A stretch of DNA of 41,518 nucleotides from DATLFI01 sp035524895 (GTDB taxonomy: Bacteria > Acidobacteriota > Thermoanaerobaculia > Multivoradales > Multivoraceae): contig DATLFI010000116.1 of the NCBI GenBank assembly GCA_035524895.1, forward strand, positions 1 through 41,518. The letters are read 5' to 3'. Positions within the stretch are counted from its first letter, which is position 1. Every line of letters begins with the position of its first letter. The translations under genes and the position numbers were made by a program. The notes under the pieces are model-generated. The model had not been told where the DNA came from and made no database searches. It was given only the letters and a program-made list of their open reading frames with translations. This document shows, one piece after another, positions 17,397 through 25,338 of the stretch.

Positions 17397-18074
17397 CTAG
17401 CCCATCATCCCCCGCCACTGCTCCGCCGACTCGACGCGCAGGTAGGGGTTCTGTCGCAGCTCGTCGGCGATCGTCGAGGTCGGCCGCGGGCCGTAGTTGT
17501 GGCCTGGGTAGACCAGCGTCTCCGGCGGCAACTCGGCGAGACGCCGCAGCGAGCGGAACATCGCGTCGGGGTCGCTGCCCGGCAGGTCGATGCGGCCGCA
17601 GCCCTGCACGAACAGCGTATCGCCGGCGATCAGGTGCCGGCCGACCAGGAAGCACGAGCTGCCCGGCGAGTGACCCGGGGTGTGGAGCACGCGGATGCGC
17701 AGGTCGCCGAGCGCGAAGACGTCGCCGTCGCGGTAGCGGCGGACGTTGGCTTTCGGCGCGCCGGTCTGCAGCTCGAGCCGGTCGCCCTCGATGGCGTGGA
17801 TGTGGATCGGCAGGTCGCGCTGCGCCAGCAGCTCGCGCACCCCGGGGATGGCGAAGCCCATGAGGTCACCGCCGACGTGGTCGGGGTGGACGTGTGTCGC
17901 GAGGACACCGACGACCGTGAAGCCCGCGGTCTCGGCCACCTCGATCAGACCCAGCGGCTCGAACGCCGGATCGATCACGAACGCCTGCTTGCTGGCCTGG
18001 TCGCCGAGCACGTAGAGGCAGTTCGCCATCGGCCCGGCGAAGATCTGTTGGAGGAAGATGGTGGGGGCGGTCAC
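17397..18074 (-). CDS. MBL-fold metallohydrolase (ETHE1/glyoxalase-II-like)
   Basis: A 225-residue cytosolic protein with the MBL metal motif THVHPDHVGG, HTPGHSPGS, GDTLFVQGCGR and YPGHNYG. GCGR after GDTLF, with S.I..E...NP.L near the C-terminus, resembles ETHE1-type persulfide dioxygenases. Glyoxalase II is the main alternative. Lying just downstream of metX-metB hints at sulfur metabolism, but it also heads the hydrolase operon. Repeat array 2 separates it from metB. The ATG at 18074 follows directly on the first array units. Confidence 0.85.
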   Translation of the reverse strand: MTAPTIFLQQIFAGPMANCLYVLGDQASKQAFVIDPAFEPLGLIEVAETAGFTVVGVLATHVHPDHVGGDLMGFAIPGVRELLAQRDLPIHIHAIEGDRLELQTGAPKANVRRYRDGDVFALGDLRIRVLHTPGHSPGSSCFLVGRHLIAGDTLFVQGCGRIDLPGSDPDAMFRSLRRLAELPPETLVYPGHNYGPRPTSTIADELRQNPYLRVESAEQWRGMMG

Positions 18075-18110
18075 AGCGGGGAATGGTAGGACAGGGCGGC
18101 TCGGAACGGG

Positions 18111-18210
18111 CTACGGCCCAGCCGTAGTGTCACACGGCCCGGCTGTTGTGTCCTCACACAGCCCCCCGTCGTGTCTTCACACGGCCCGGCTGTTGTGTCC
18201 GCACACAGCC
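18111..18210. repeat. Stop-codon-bearing tandem repeat array 2
   Basis: Units of about 20-24 bp alternate between two versions, CACACGGCCCGGCTGTTGTG and CACACAGCCC..., preceded by a partial unit at 18111. The first version recurs with a 47-bp period at 18131 and 18178. On the minus strand the junction reads GTGTGA. The copy at 18177-18179 is the metB stop, and the next junction, at 18154, is a stop in another frame. Same architecture as array 1, with unrelated sequence. Confidence 0.85.
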
Positions 18211-19385
18211 CAGGCCGTCCGTGACGCGCGCCCGGCACGCGCGAGGGCTCTCTCGAGGTCCTCGAGCAGGTCGTCTACCGATTCGATGCCCACGGACAGC
18301 CGTAGCAGGCTGTCGGTGATGCCGGCGGCGGCGCGCGCCTCCTGCTGCATCGCGGCGTGGGTCATCGAGGCAGGGTGCGCGACCAGGCTTTCGACGCCGC
18401 CGAGCGACTCGGCGAGCGAGAAGCACTCGAGGCCGTCGACGAAGGACGCGACCGCCGAGACGCCCCCGCCGAGCTCGAAGCTGAGCAGGCTGCCGAATCC
18501 GTCCTGCTGTTTTGCGGCCAGGCGGTGCCCTGGGTGGTCGACGAGACCCGGGTAGTACACGCGCGACACGCAAGGGTGTCGGGAGAGCGCCTCGGCGATC
18601 GCGGCGGCGTTCTCCTGGTGCACGCGCACGCGCGCGTCGAGCGTGCGCAGGCCGCGCAGCGTGAGGTAGCTGTCGAACGGCGCGCCGGTGATGCCGAGAC
18701 AGTTCGCCCACCAGAGCAACTGATCGTGACGGCCGGTATCGGCGGAGACCACCGCGCCGCCGACCACGTCGCTGTGGCCGTTGAGGAACTTGGTGGTGGA
18801 GTGCACGACGAAGTCGGCGCCGTGCTCCAGCGGTCGCTGCAGCGCGGGTCCGAGCAGGGTGTTGTCCACCGCCAGCAGCCCGCCGCACCCGTGCGTCGCG
18901 GCGGCCACGGCGCGCAGGTCGGTGATCCGCAGCAGCGGGTTGCTCGGTGTCTCGAGCCAAACGAGCTCTGGCCGGATCGACGCGAGCTCGCGGAGCCCCT
19001 CTGGCCCTGACAGGTCGACGAAGTGCGGCACCACCGCACCCTTGCCCGCGAGCGCGAGCAGCAGTCGGTGGGTGCCGCCGTAGCAGTCGCGTGTCGAGAC
19101 CACGCGCGCCCCCTGCGGCAGGAGCTGCAGCGCGAGCAGGATTGCCGACATGCCCGAGGAGGTGACCACCGCTCCGGCGCCACCTTCCCAGGAGGCGATC
19201 GCGTCGGCGAGCTGGTCCCGCGTAGGGTTGCCGCTGCGTGTGTAGTCGTAGGCTCGCTTGCCCTCGAGGCCGTCGAAGGTGAAGTTCGCCGAGAGATAGA
19301 GCGGCGGCATCACGGCGCCATGCTGTCGGTCGGCCGCGACCGCCGCGCGCACGCCTCGGGTGATCCGGCTGTGGGTGGTGGTCAT
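18177..19385 (-). CDS. metB: Cystathionine gamma-synthase (or O-acylhomoserine sulfhydrylase), PLP-dependent
   Basis: Joins an O-acylhomoserine with cysteine (or sulfide) in methionine synthesis. At 402 residues it is slightly longer than usual. Family motifs: YTRSGNPTRD, SSGMSAILLALQLL, DCYGGTHRLL, VWLETPSNPLLRI, DNTL, and the PLP lysine in STTKFLNGHSD. A C-terminal ESLGGVESL and LRLSVGIES also fit MetB/MetC. The start overlaps the metX stop (ATGA). The last dozen residues (ending CGHNSRAV) extend past the usual end and are encoded by repeat array 2, which also supplies the stop. I prefer cystathionine gamma-synthase, but cannot separate it from cystathionine beta-lyase or a sulfhydrylase by eye. 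Confidence 0.88.
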   Translation of the reverse strand: MTTTHSRITRGVRAAVAADRQHGAVMPPLYLSANFTFDGLEGKRAYDYTRSGNPTRDQLADAIASWEGGAGAVVTSSGMSAILLALQLLPQGARVVSTRDCYGGTHRLLLALAGKGAVVPHFVDLSGPEGLRELASIRPELVWLETPSNPLLRITDLRAVAAATHGCGGLLAVDNTLLGPALQRPLEHGADFVVHSTTKFLNGHSDVVGGAVVSADTGRHDQLLWWANCLGITGAPFDSYLTLRGLRTLDARVRVHQENAAAIAEALSRHPCVSRVYYPGLVDHPGHRLAAKQQDGFGSLLSFELGGGVSAVASFVDGLECFSLAESLGGVESLVAHPASMTHAAMQQEARAAAGITDSLLRLSVGIESVDDLLEDLERALARAGRASRTAWAVCGHNSRAV

Positions 19386-20440
19386 CGCGACACCCCTTCG
19401 GCGGCGGCGAGCTCTTCGAGCAGGAGCCGTGACACCGCTTCGCTTTCCACCAGGAAGGCGTCGTGGCCGGCCAGCGAGTGGAGCTCGCGGAGGTGCACCG
19501 GGCCTGGAGCCTCGCGCGCCGTTTCTGCGACCAGCCAGGGCGGCACGAGGGCGTCGCTGTCGACGTAGACCAGGGTCGTGGGCACACGGAGCTCGAGGGG
19601 ATCGACCGCATGCCGGTCGATCGACTCGGAGAGCGCCAGAAAGCGCGACGGTTCGAATGCCGCCGCGAACGCGCGCCCGCGCGCGGCGAGGTAGTCCTCC
19701 ACCGGGAAGCGGCCCGCGGCGTCTGGCGCCGCGTCGAACCGCGACTCGAGCTCGGCGGCGCTGCGGTAGGTGGTCATCGCCAGACCGCGGGCGATTTCGA
19801 GCGCTCGGTCGGCGCGCCCGGTCTCGAGCCCGAGTTGCACGATCTGTCGTTGCAGGGAGCGCCAGGCAGTTGCGAGCGGGTGGGTGCGGTGGGCCGCACC
19901 GATCGTGAGCAGACGCTCGAGCCGCTCGGGGTGCCGCGCGGCGAACGCCAGGCCGACCATGCCGCCGTAGGACGCGCCGGCGAGCAGCCGGACGCTGTCG
20001 ATCTGGAGCTGGTCGAGCAGGAAGGCCAGCGCTTCCGCCTGATCGAAGGTCGAAGGCGGACGGCGGTTCGCGAAAGAGTCGCCAGCAGGAAGATCGCCCG
20101 ACAGAAAATCGAACGAGAGGATCTGGACGCGATCCCCGTCGAGGGCGCGGCCGGGACCGGCGACCGCCTCCCACCAACCGGGGGATGGGTCGCTGTCGTG
20201 GGCTGCGACGTGGCGGTGGGCGGAGATGCCGCCGAGCGCGACGACCGTGGGGCCGTCGGGGTTGCCCTGGAGCTCGAAGCGGAGCTCGGCCGGTGCCGGG
20301 GTGAACGAGAGGCGTTCGAAGAGGTGGTCGGGAAGCGTGAGCGTGTCGGTGAGCGAGGCGCGCCCTGGGGACCGCGCCGTGGGCGAGCTGCCCGAAGTGC
20401 AGAAGGCGTCGGCGCTGGAGGCGGTCGAATAGGTTGCCAT
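19382..20440 (-). CDS. metX: Homoserine O-acyltransferase, MetX type
   Basis: Activates homoserine by acetylation or succinylation, the committed step to methionine. The 352-residue alpha/beta hydrolase has the nucleophile elbow GASYGGMVGLAFA, an acid in VYVDSDALVPP and the histidine in LAGHDAFLVE. FDFLSGDLPAG and an early GG(I)SAH are also family-like. I start at the ATG at 20440 because GGGAGGAG lies just upstream. A longer in-frame start at 20530 falls inside the riboswitch and is rejected. It is coupled to metB by a 4-base overlap. A SAM-I riboswitch precedes it, so expression should fall when SAM is high. Acetyl versus succinyl specificity cannot be read by eye. Confidence 0.93.
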   Translation of the reverse strand: MATYSTASSADAFCTSGSSPTARSPGRASLTDTLTLPDHLFERLSFTPAPAELRFELQGNPDGPTVVALGGISAHRHVAAHDSDPSPGWWEAVAGPGRALDGDRVQILSFDFLSGDLPAGDSFANRRPPSTFDQAEALAFLLDQLQIDSVRLLAGASYGGMVGLAFAARHPERLERLLTIGAAHRTHPLATAWRSLQRQIVQLGLETGRADRALEIARGLAMTTYRSAAELESRFDAAPDAAGRFPVEDYLAARGRAFAAAFEPSRFLALSESIDRHAVDPLELRVPTTLVYVDSDALVPPWLVAETAREAPGPVHLRELHSLAGHDAFLVESEAVSRLLLEELAAAEGVSR

Positions 20441-20442
20441 GG

Positions 20443-20497
20443 GGTTCTCCTCCCGTCGTAGGGTGTCGGAAGCTCCCACCGAGCCTCCTGGAGAACC
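20443..20497 (-). promoter_or_regulatory. Possible Shine-Dalgarno-sequestering helix of metX
   Basis: On the minus strand GGTTCTCC (20490-20497) is a perfect 8-base complement of GGAGAACC (20443-20450), which overlaps the metX Shine-Dalgarno GGGAGGAG. A competing helix, CGAAGC/GCTTCG, lies directly upstream. No U-tract follows, so riboswitch control may be translational rather than by termination. Confidence 0.5.
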
Positions 20498-20525
20498 GAA
20501 GCAACCGCAGCGGCGACGCTTCGCC

Positions 20526-20653
20526 CTCATCTTCCGGAAACCTCGGGGTCGAGGTCTCCGCAGGAGTTAGCACCTTGCAGTTTGCGGCGGCTCCGCATTC
20601 CCTGCAGGTTGCCCCGGCTTCTTCGGGCCAGTCCCTCAGCCGGTCTCGATGAG
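20526..20653 (-). promoter_or_regulatory. SAM-I (S-box) riboswitch
   Basis: Read on the minus strand, the 128 bases carry the conserved SAM-I core in order: CTCATC opening P1, GAGGGACTGGCCC, GAAGCCGGGGCAACC, AAGGTGCTAACTCC and GAAGATGAG closing P1. It lies 85 bases before metX. The rest of the 366-base gap between the permease and metX (20654-20806) holds no gene I can see. A weak promoter-like pair, TTGCGC (20685-20690) and TGTAGT (20663-20668), lies just before the riboswitch. Confidence 0.95.
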
Positions 20654-20787
20654 CACGAGCAGACTACAGGGAAGCCAGCCGGCGGCGCAAGCAGTGCCCC
20701 AGCGTCTGGGCTCCGCCCCGGCCGCGCGTTTGCGGTGTGGGAGATCGCCACCGCCGTGGGCCCGCGGACGGTGCAGGAAACCCGGCG

Positions 20788-20801
20788 CGTTCTCGAGAAC
20801 G
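20788..20801. other. Perfect 14-bp palindrome after the permease gene
   Basis: CGTTCTCGAGAACG is a loop-free inverted repeat 6 bases after the stop of the ADOP permease. It could be a protein-binding site or part of the metX promoter region. It is too short to act as a terminator without a loop. Confidence 0.35.
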
Positions 20802-20806
20802 AAATG

Positions 20807-23224
20807 TCAGTCCGCGCGCAGCGCCACGATCGGATCGACGCGCGCCGCTCGCCGCGCGGGAAGCCAGGCCGCGAGTAGCGCAGTGGCGAACAGAGCGAGC
20901 GTGACCGCCGCGAGAGTCGCCGGGTCGGCAGGGCTGATCTCGAACAGGAAGCGACGCAGCAGGCGGGCCGTGGCAGCAATCAAGGCGAGGCCACAGGCGA
21001 GCCCGGTGCCGGCGACCACTGCGGCGCGTCGCAGCACCAGCCCTGCCACCTCGCCTCGGCGAGCGCCGAGCGCGAGCCGGATGCCGAAGGCGCGCCGCTC
21101 CTGCTCGACCACGTACGCGACCACGCCATACGTGCCGATCGCAGCCAGAAGGAGCGCGAGCAACGCGAAGGAGCCAATGACGCGGACCTGGAAGCGGGCA
21201 TCCCCGCTGGCGGCAGCGACCACTCCTGCCAGCGGCTGCGCGCGGTCGAGGGCCTGTTCGGGATCGATCGCGGCGAGCTCGCGTCGCAACGACCCTACGA
21301 GGTCGTGGCTGTCTCGCCCGCGCACCGCCAGGGTCATGCTCGCGCTGGGATCCTGGCGGGCCGGCAGGTAGAAGGTCGGCCGCGGCGAGTCGTGGAGCGC
21401 CTCGTGTTTGACGTCGCCCACCACTCCAACGACCATCCGCGGCGGCTCCGAAGAGTCCGGACCGCCGGGCCGGATGGTCTGGCCGAGGGGGCTGCGATCG
21501 GGCCAGTACCGCTGCGCGAACGAAGCCGAGATCACGGCCACCGGCGTGGCGTCGGAGGTGTCAGCGGCCGCGAAGCCGCGACCCATCAGCACCGGTATGC
21601 CCATCGTCTCGAAGTAGTCCTCGGTCGCGAAACGCGACTGCTCGAACTGGGCCTCGTCCTGCGCTGCGACGCTGGATCCGGTGATCGCCACCGCCCAGTC
21701 GCCGGTGCCGTCGCGCAGCGGCAGGGACGACACAGCGCCCGCCGACCGCACCTCCGGCAGGCCACGAAGCCGCAGCAGCAGGTCGTCGAAGAACCTGATG
21801 CGAGCCGGATCGTCAGGATAGCGACCCGCGTCGAGCACGACGCGCGCAACCCACACGTCGTCGGAGCGGAACCCCGGGTCGACTCGCTGCAGCTGCTCGA
21901 GACTTCGCAACATGAGACCGGCAGCAGCCAGGAGGACGAGCGCCAGCGCCGTCTGCGCGGCCACGAAGCCGTGTCGGAGTCGCCTGGGGAACGCTCGGCC
22001 GTCTCGCCGCCCGAGGGACTCGGCCACCGCGGATCGGCGCACCCCAAAGAACGTCGCGAGACCGATGCCGAGCCCAGTGACAGAGGCGAGCGCTGCCACG
22101 AACAGGAACACCCGCGCGTCGAGATCCACCTCGGAGATCCGTGGCACCTCGGATGGCACCAGGAGCAGCAACGCACCGAGGCTTGCGCGCGCCAGGACCC
22201 AGCCCAGCAAGGCAGCCATCGCGGTGAGGACCACGCCCTCACAAGCCAGTTGGCGGAGCAGAGCGCCGCTGCTGGCTCCGAGCGCGGCGCGCAGGCTGAG
22301 CTCTTGCTTCCGGCGCACGGCGCGCGCCAGCAACAGGTTCGCGACGTTCGTGCAGGCGATCAGGGTTACGAATCCGACAGCCCCGAGGAGAAGCAGGAGA
22401 CCGGCCCGAGACTCGCCCACAATCTGCTGGTGGAGGGTGCGCAGACTCATGCGCCAACCCAGGCGTGGGTCGGCGTAGGTTCCCGCGTGCTCCTCGCGTA
22501 GGTGCGAGGCCAGGCGGTCGAGCTCGGTCGCCGCCAGCTCGATCGGCACGCCACCGTGCAGGCGCGCGATGGTGCGGAAGCTTCGCCAGCCGCGCACCTG
22601 TGCCCACGACTGCGTCATGTCCTCGGACACCCAGAGCTCGGCGCGCGAGTCTGGGAAGCGAAACTCCGAGGGCATCACGCCGATCACCTCGTGGACCTCG
22701 CTGCCCAGGCGGACGCGCCGGCCGAGGATTCCCCCATCGCCACCGAAGCGTCGCTGCCACAGAGCGTGCGACAGGACGACGACCCGCTCTTCGGGGTCGT
22801 CGGAGGCGCCGAACGCGCGCCCGAGGCTCGCCGGCACCTGCAGGATGTCGAAGAACGCGCCTGTTGCCGCGACGCTTTCAATTCGAACGGGCTCGCCCTC
22901 TCCCGCGGTGAAGTTGTAACTCTGACTTCGATAGGCGGCAACTTGGTCGAAGATCTCCTCGAGGGTCGCGACGTCCCCCATCTCCAGCAGGGACTGGCTG
23001 GCGTGGTCGAACGCGAACGCCCCTGCCCAGTCGTTGCCCACGCTGACCAGGCGCGCGGAGGCGGGGTACGGCAACGGCCGCAGGATCACCGCGTCGGCCA
23101 GGCTCCAGATCACGGTGGTGGCACCGAGGGCGAGGGCAAGCGTCGCCAGCGCCGCCAACGTGAAGGAACGGTCGCGCGCGAGTCCGCGCAGGGCTTGACG
23201 AAGCTCGCGCAGCAGTGTGGCCAT
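20807..23224 (-). CDS. ADOP-type MacB/FtsX permease (orphan ABC permease)
   Basis: A membrane component of a type VII ABC transporter, 805 residues from the ATG at 23224, which has GGAG 7 bases upstream; an in-frame start at 23326 adds proline-rich sequence. The N-terminus ELRQALRGLARDRSFTLAALATLALALG leads into the first helix and LRPLPYP, as in acidobacterial duplicated orphan permeases. A MacB periplasmic core (about 50-240) is followed by helices near 270-300, 325-350, 370-395 and 410-435. A second periplasmic domain and three C-terminal helices follow, ending ARRAARVDPIVALRAD. This is the duplicated FtsX layout. No ATPase gene is adjacent, as is usual for ADOPs. Confidence 0.9.
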   Translation of the reverse strand: MATLLRELRQALRGLARDRSFTLAALATLALALGATTVIWSLADAVILRPLPYPASARLVSVGNDWAGAFAFDHASQSLLEMGDVATLEEIFDQVAAYRSQSYNFTAGEGEPVRIESVAATGAFFDILQVPASLGRAFGASDDPEERVVVLSHALWQRRFGGDGGILGRRVRLGSEVHEVIGVMPSEFRFPDSRAELWVSEDMTQSWAQVRGWRSFRTIARLHGGVPIELAATELDRLASHLREEHAGTYADPRLGWRMSLRTLHQQIVGESRAGLLLLLGAVGFVTLIACTNVANLLLARAVRRKQELSLRAALGASSGALLRQLACEGVVLTAMAALLGWVLARASLGALLLLVPSEVPRISEVDLDARVFLFVAALASVTGLGIGLATFFGVRRSAVAESLGRRDGRAFPRRLRHGFVAAQTALALVLLAAAGLMLRSLEQLQRVDPGFRSDDVWVARVVLDAGRYPDDPARIRFFDDLLLRLRGLPEVRSAGAVSSLPLRDGTGDWAVAITGSSVAAQDEAQFEQSRFATEDYFETMGIPVLMGRGFAAADTSDATPVAVISASFAQRYWPDRSPLGQTIRPGGPDSSEPPRMVVGVVGDVKHEALHDSPRPTFYLPARQDPSASMTLAVRGRDSHDLVGSLRRELAAIDPEQALDRAQPLAGVVAAASGDARFQVRVIGSFALLALLLAAIGTYGVVAYVVEQERRAFGIRLALGARRGEVAGLVLRRAAVVAGTGLACGLALIAATARLLRRFLFEISPADPATLAAVTLALFATALLAAWLPARRAARVDPIVALRAD

Positions 23225-23482
23225 GGGTGGGCTCCGAGGTCGTGCTGGGGGTGGTACGCGGTAGCCCATGGCTGGGTTGCTAGCTGCCCGTGGGTCCATG
23301 CGCGCGCCGGAAACTTGTGCTAGCATCTATGTCGTGATCCCATGAGGCTGGGCGCTAAAACCATGAAACAAGGCCGGTTGCACCTTCAGGTTGGCCGGTC
23401 CGGATCCATGGCGCTCGGCTCACCCTCGACCCGCTGGCACGTCGTTTGAAGTGTCAGAAGGGGTGTAGAGGGGATAGCGCAG

Positions 23483-24271
23483 ATGTTCGGAGCGATTGCT
23501 GGCCTCATCCTGACGGTGTCCGGTCTGGGCGCGGTGGCCCAGATCGACGTGCCGTTGCGTGAGTCGCGGACCGAAGCGGCCCTGCTGGAGGCAGCGCCCG
23601 ACGGGTCCTCCGACCTGCCGCGCCTGGAGATCGTCGACCTGCGCCGCACGCTCCGCCGCCAGCAGCTCGAGCTCGCGGCAGGTCTGGACCCGGCGCTGAG
23701 CATGTCGCGCGACTGGCGGAGCGACGTCCGCCAGCGCACCGCGCTGCGGCAGGTCCTTGGTTACGACCGCTGGCGGCGGCTGGCGGATGCCCGCTTCCAA
23801 CTACAGCTCCGCGAGACCCAGGGCTACAACGAGCAACGCGACCTCCGCGACCTGCCGATCATCTATGAGCAGGTCGAGGACTCGCTGCGCTCCAACTTCG
23901 GCAAGCTGGCTCGCGACTACGTCGAAGAGCGGCTCGGTTTCGACGACATGATCGACCGAGGGCGTGAACGGTTGCGGAGTCGCCTGCGGGGCGACGACGG
24001 GGATGCCGAAGGGGAAACCAGATCGAGCCGCGTGCGTGTGTCGCCTCGGGTCGCTCTCGGCGACAGCTCGTACATCGGCGCCAAGTTCCAGCTCCGTTCG
24101 TCTCCGATGCTCCGCCGGTTCGGCCTGCGTGTGAGCCACGCCTTCGAGAGCGACGAGATGGCGCTCAAGGTGACCTACGAGAACGGGCCGCAGCGCTTCC
24201 TCCTCGAGCATCGGTTCGAGGACGAAGACCGAGGCGACACCACCGCGTTCAGCCTCCGACTCGCCTTCTGA
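23483..24271 (+). CDS. Exported hypothetical protein, possible outer-membrane C-terminus
   Basis: A 262-residue protein I do not recognise. The signal peptide ends near AVAQ (about residue 20). A long, charged, probably helical region (about 45-170) is rich in Arg, Asp and Glu. The last 80 residues switch to alternating hydrophobic strands (YIGAKFQLR, LRVSHAF, MALKVTYE, RFLLEHRF, FSLRLAF) with a terminal phenylalanine, as in outer-membrane beta-barrels, though only a few strands are present. GAGGGGA is well spaced before the ATG. The 258-base gap upstream, shared with the divergent permease, holds two GCTAGC sites 40 bases apart (23279 and 23319) but no clear promoter or gene. Confidence 0.7.
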   Translation: MFGAIAGLILTVSGLGAVAQIDVPLRESRTEAALLEAAPDGSSDLPRLEIVDLRRTLRRQQLELAAGLDPALSMSRDWRSDVRQRTALRQVLGYDRWRRLADARFQLQLRETQGYNEQRDLRDLPIIYEQVEDSLRSNFGKLARDYVEERLGFDDMIDRGRERLRSRLRGDDGDAEGETRSSRVRVSPRVALGDSSYIGAKFQLRSSPMLRRFGLRVSHAFESDEMALKVTYENGPQRFLLEHRFEDEDRGDTTAFSLRLAF

Positions 24272-24303
24272 GCTGAGCTCGTGGCGGTCGCCGCCGCCGC
24301 GGT

Positions 24304-24753
24304 TCACTCCAAGAGCGAGCGGATCGTCGCCTCGAGGCGGTGGCGGTCGGCTTCGGCGAGCGCGAGACACGGGAGCGACACCTCGCCGCCGTCTCCGAGG
24401 GCGAGCACGATCTCTTCGCGACTCGCGCGCCGCACGGCCTTCACCTGCGATAGCTCCACGGGGCGGAGCTCGCCTCCGCTGTAGAAGCGGCTCTCGATGC
24501 GATCCGGTCCGACGCGCACCAGCGGCAAGCTCGAGGCGAGTCGCGCGCCGCGGAGCTGGCTCAGACCGCCGAGCAGGGTGAGCAGCCCGAAGCCAAAGGC
24601 GAGCAAGCCGGGCAGAGACCGCAGCCCCTGCGCCAGCACCAGCCACCCCATCGCTACCCAGTTGAGTAGCAGGAAGAGCGCGAGCAGGCGACCGCGGCGC
24701 ACTTTGCGCGGGTCTGGCCACAGCTCGAGGGTGGATCCGGTTGCGGCCTTCAT
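24304..24753 (-). CDS. Small membrane protein, possible bacterial PH-like domain
   Basis: A 149-residue protein with a short basic N-terminus, two adjacent transmembrane helices (about 24-44 and 46-66), then a soluble beta-rich domain (PLVRVGPDRIESRF..GGELRPVELSQVKAVRRASR..IVLALGDGGEVSLP) and a C-terminal helix (DRHRLEATIRSLLE). Two helices followed by strands and one terminal helix resembles bacterial PH (YdbT/YvbH-like) domains. Convergent with the exported protein; a GGCGG-TCG-CCGCC hairpin lies between them (24283-24295). Confidence 0.65.
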   Translation of the reverse strand: MKAATGSTLELWPDPRKVRRGRLLALFLLLNWVAMGWLVLAQGLRSLPGLLAFGFGLLTLLGGLSQLRGARLASSLPLVRVGPDRIESRFYSGGELRPVELSQVKAVRRASREEIVLALGDGGEVSLPCLALAEADRHRLEATIRSLLE

Positions 24754-24857
24754 GCACGGGCGACTCTACCGGTGCCCCGTGCGAGACGTCGGCGTCGCTC
24801 TGATAGCTTCACCTTCGCCCTTCTAGAAACGATCCGACCGCTGCGACGGAGACGACC

Positions 24858-25319
24858 ATGATTTGCCCAGAGTGCAGGGCAGAGTATCGCCCTGGCATCA
24901 CGCGCTGCGCAGACTGTGGAGTGGCCCTGGTGGCGACGGTGCCGCCCGAGGACCACGAGGCGCCGGAGCTGGTGCCGGTGCACGAGGTCCACGATCCCGC
25001 GGACATGCTCGCGATCGAGTCGGCACTGGACGGCGCCGGCATTCCGTTCGAGCTGGATGACGAGTCGGCGGTGCCCGGCGCCTCGCTCGCCGGCCTCGAT
25101 CCGGTAGGCCGCGTCGCGGTGGTGCTGGTGCCGCGCAACCGCGCCGAGGAGGCGCGCCTGCTCCTCGGCGGCTTCGCTGATGACGACGCTGACGTCGACG
25201 AAGGCGAGGACGACGACGAGGACGACGACGACTGGGACGACGACGAGGAAGACTGGACCGACGAGGACGACGACGACGACGAGGACGACGACGACGCGGA
25301 TGGCGACGACCCCCGCTGA
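24858..25319 (+). CDS. Zinc-ribbon protein with DUF2007-like domain and long acidic tail
   Basis: A 153-residue protein. Residues 3-21 form a zinc ribbon (CPEC...CADCG). About 40-105 resemble the DUF2007 signal-transducing domain (VHDPADMLAIESALDGAGI near the start, then VLVPRNRAEEARLLL). Residues about 107-151 are almost entirely Asp and Glu, with a few Trp. The tail is written in GAC/GAG repeats, a microsatellite-like stretch prone to slippage. It lies 19 bases before the MFS gene and may be co-transcribed. Function unknown; the tail could bind metal or a basic protein. Confidence 0.75.
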   Translation: MICPECRAEYRPGITRCADCGVALVATVPPEDHEAPELVPVHEVHDPADMLAIESALDGAGIPFELDDESAVPGASLAGLDPVGRVAVVLVPRNRAEEARLLLGGFADDDADVDEGEDDDEDDDDWDDDEEDWTDEDDDDDEDDDDADGDDPR

Positions 25320-25338
25320 CCCGAAAGGCTGAGCATCC

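Noticed and set aside
20441..20530. Upstream start of MetX at 20530
   Set aside because: The ATG lies in the P1 helix of the SAM-I riboswitch; the ATG at 20440 has a strong Shine-Dalgarno.
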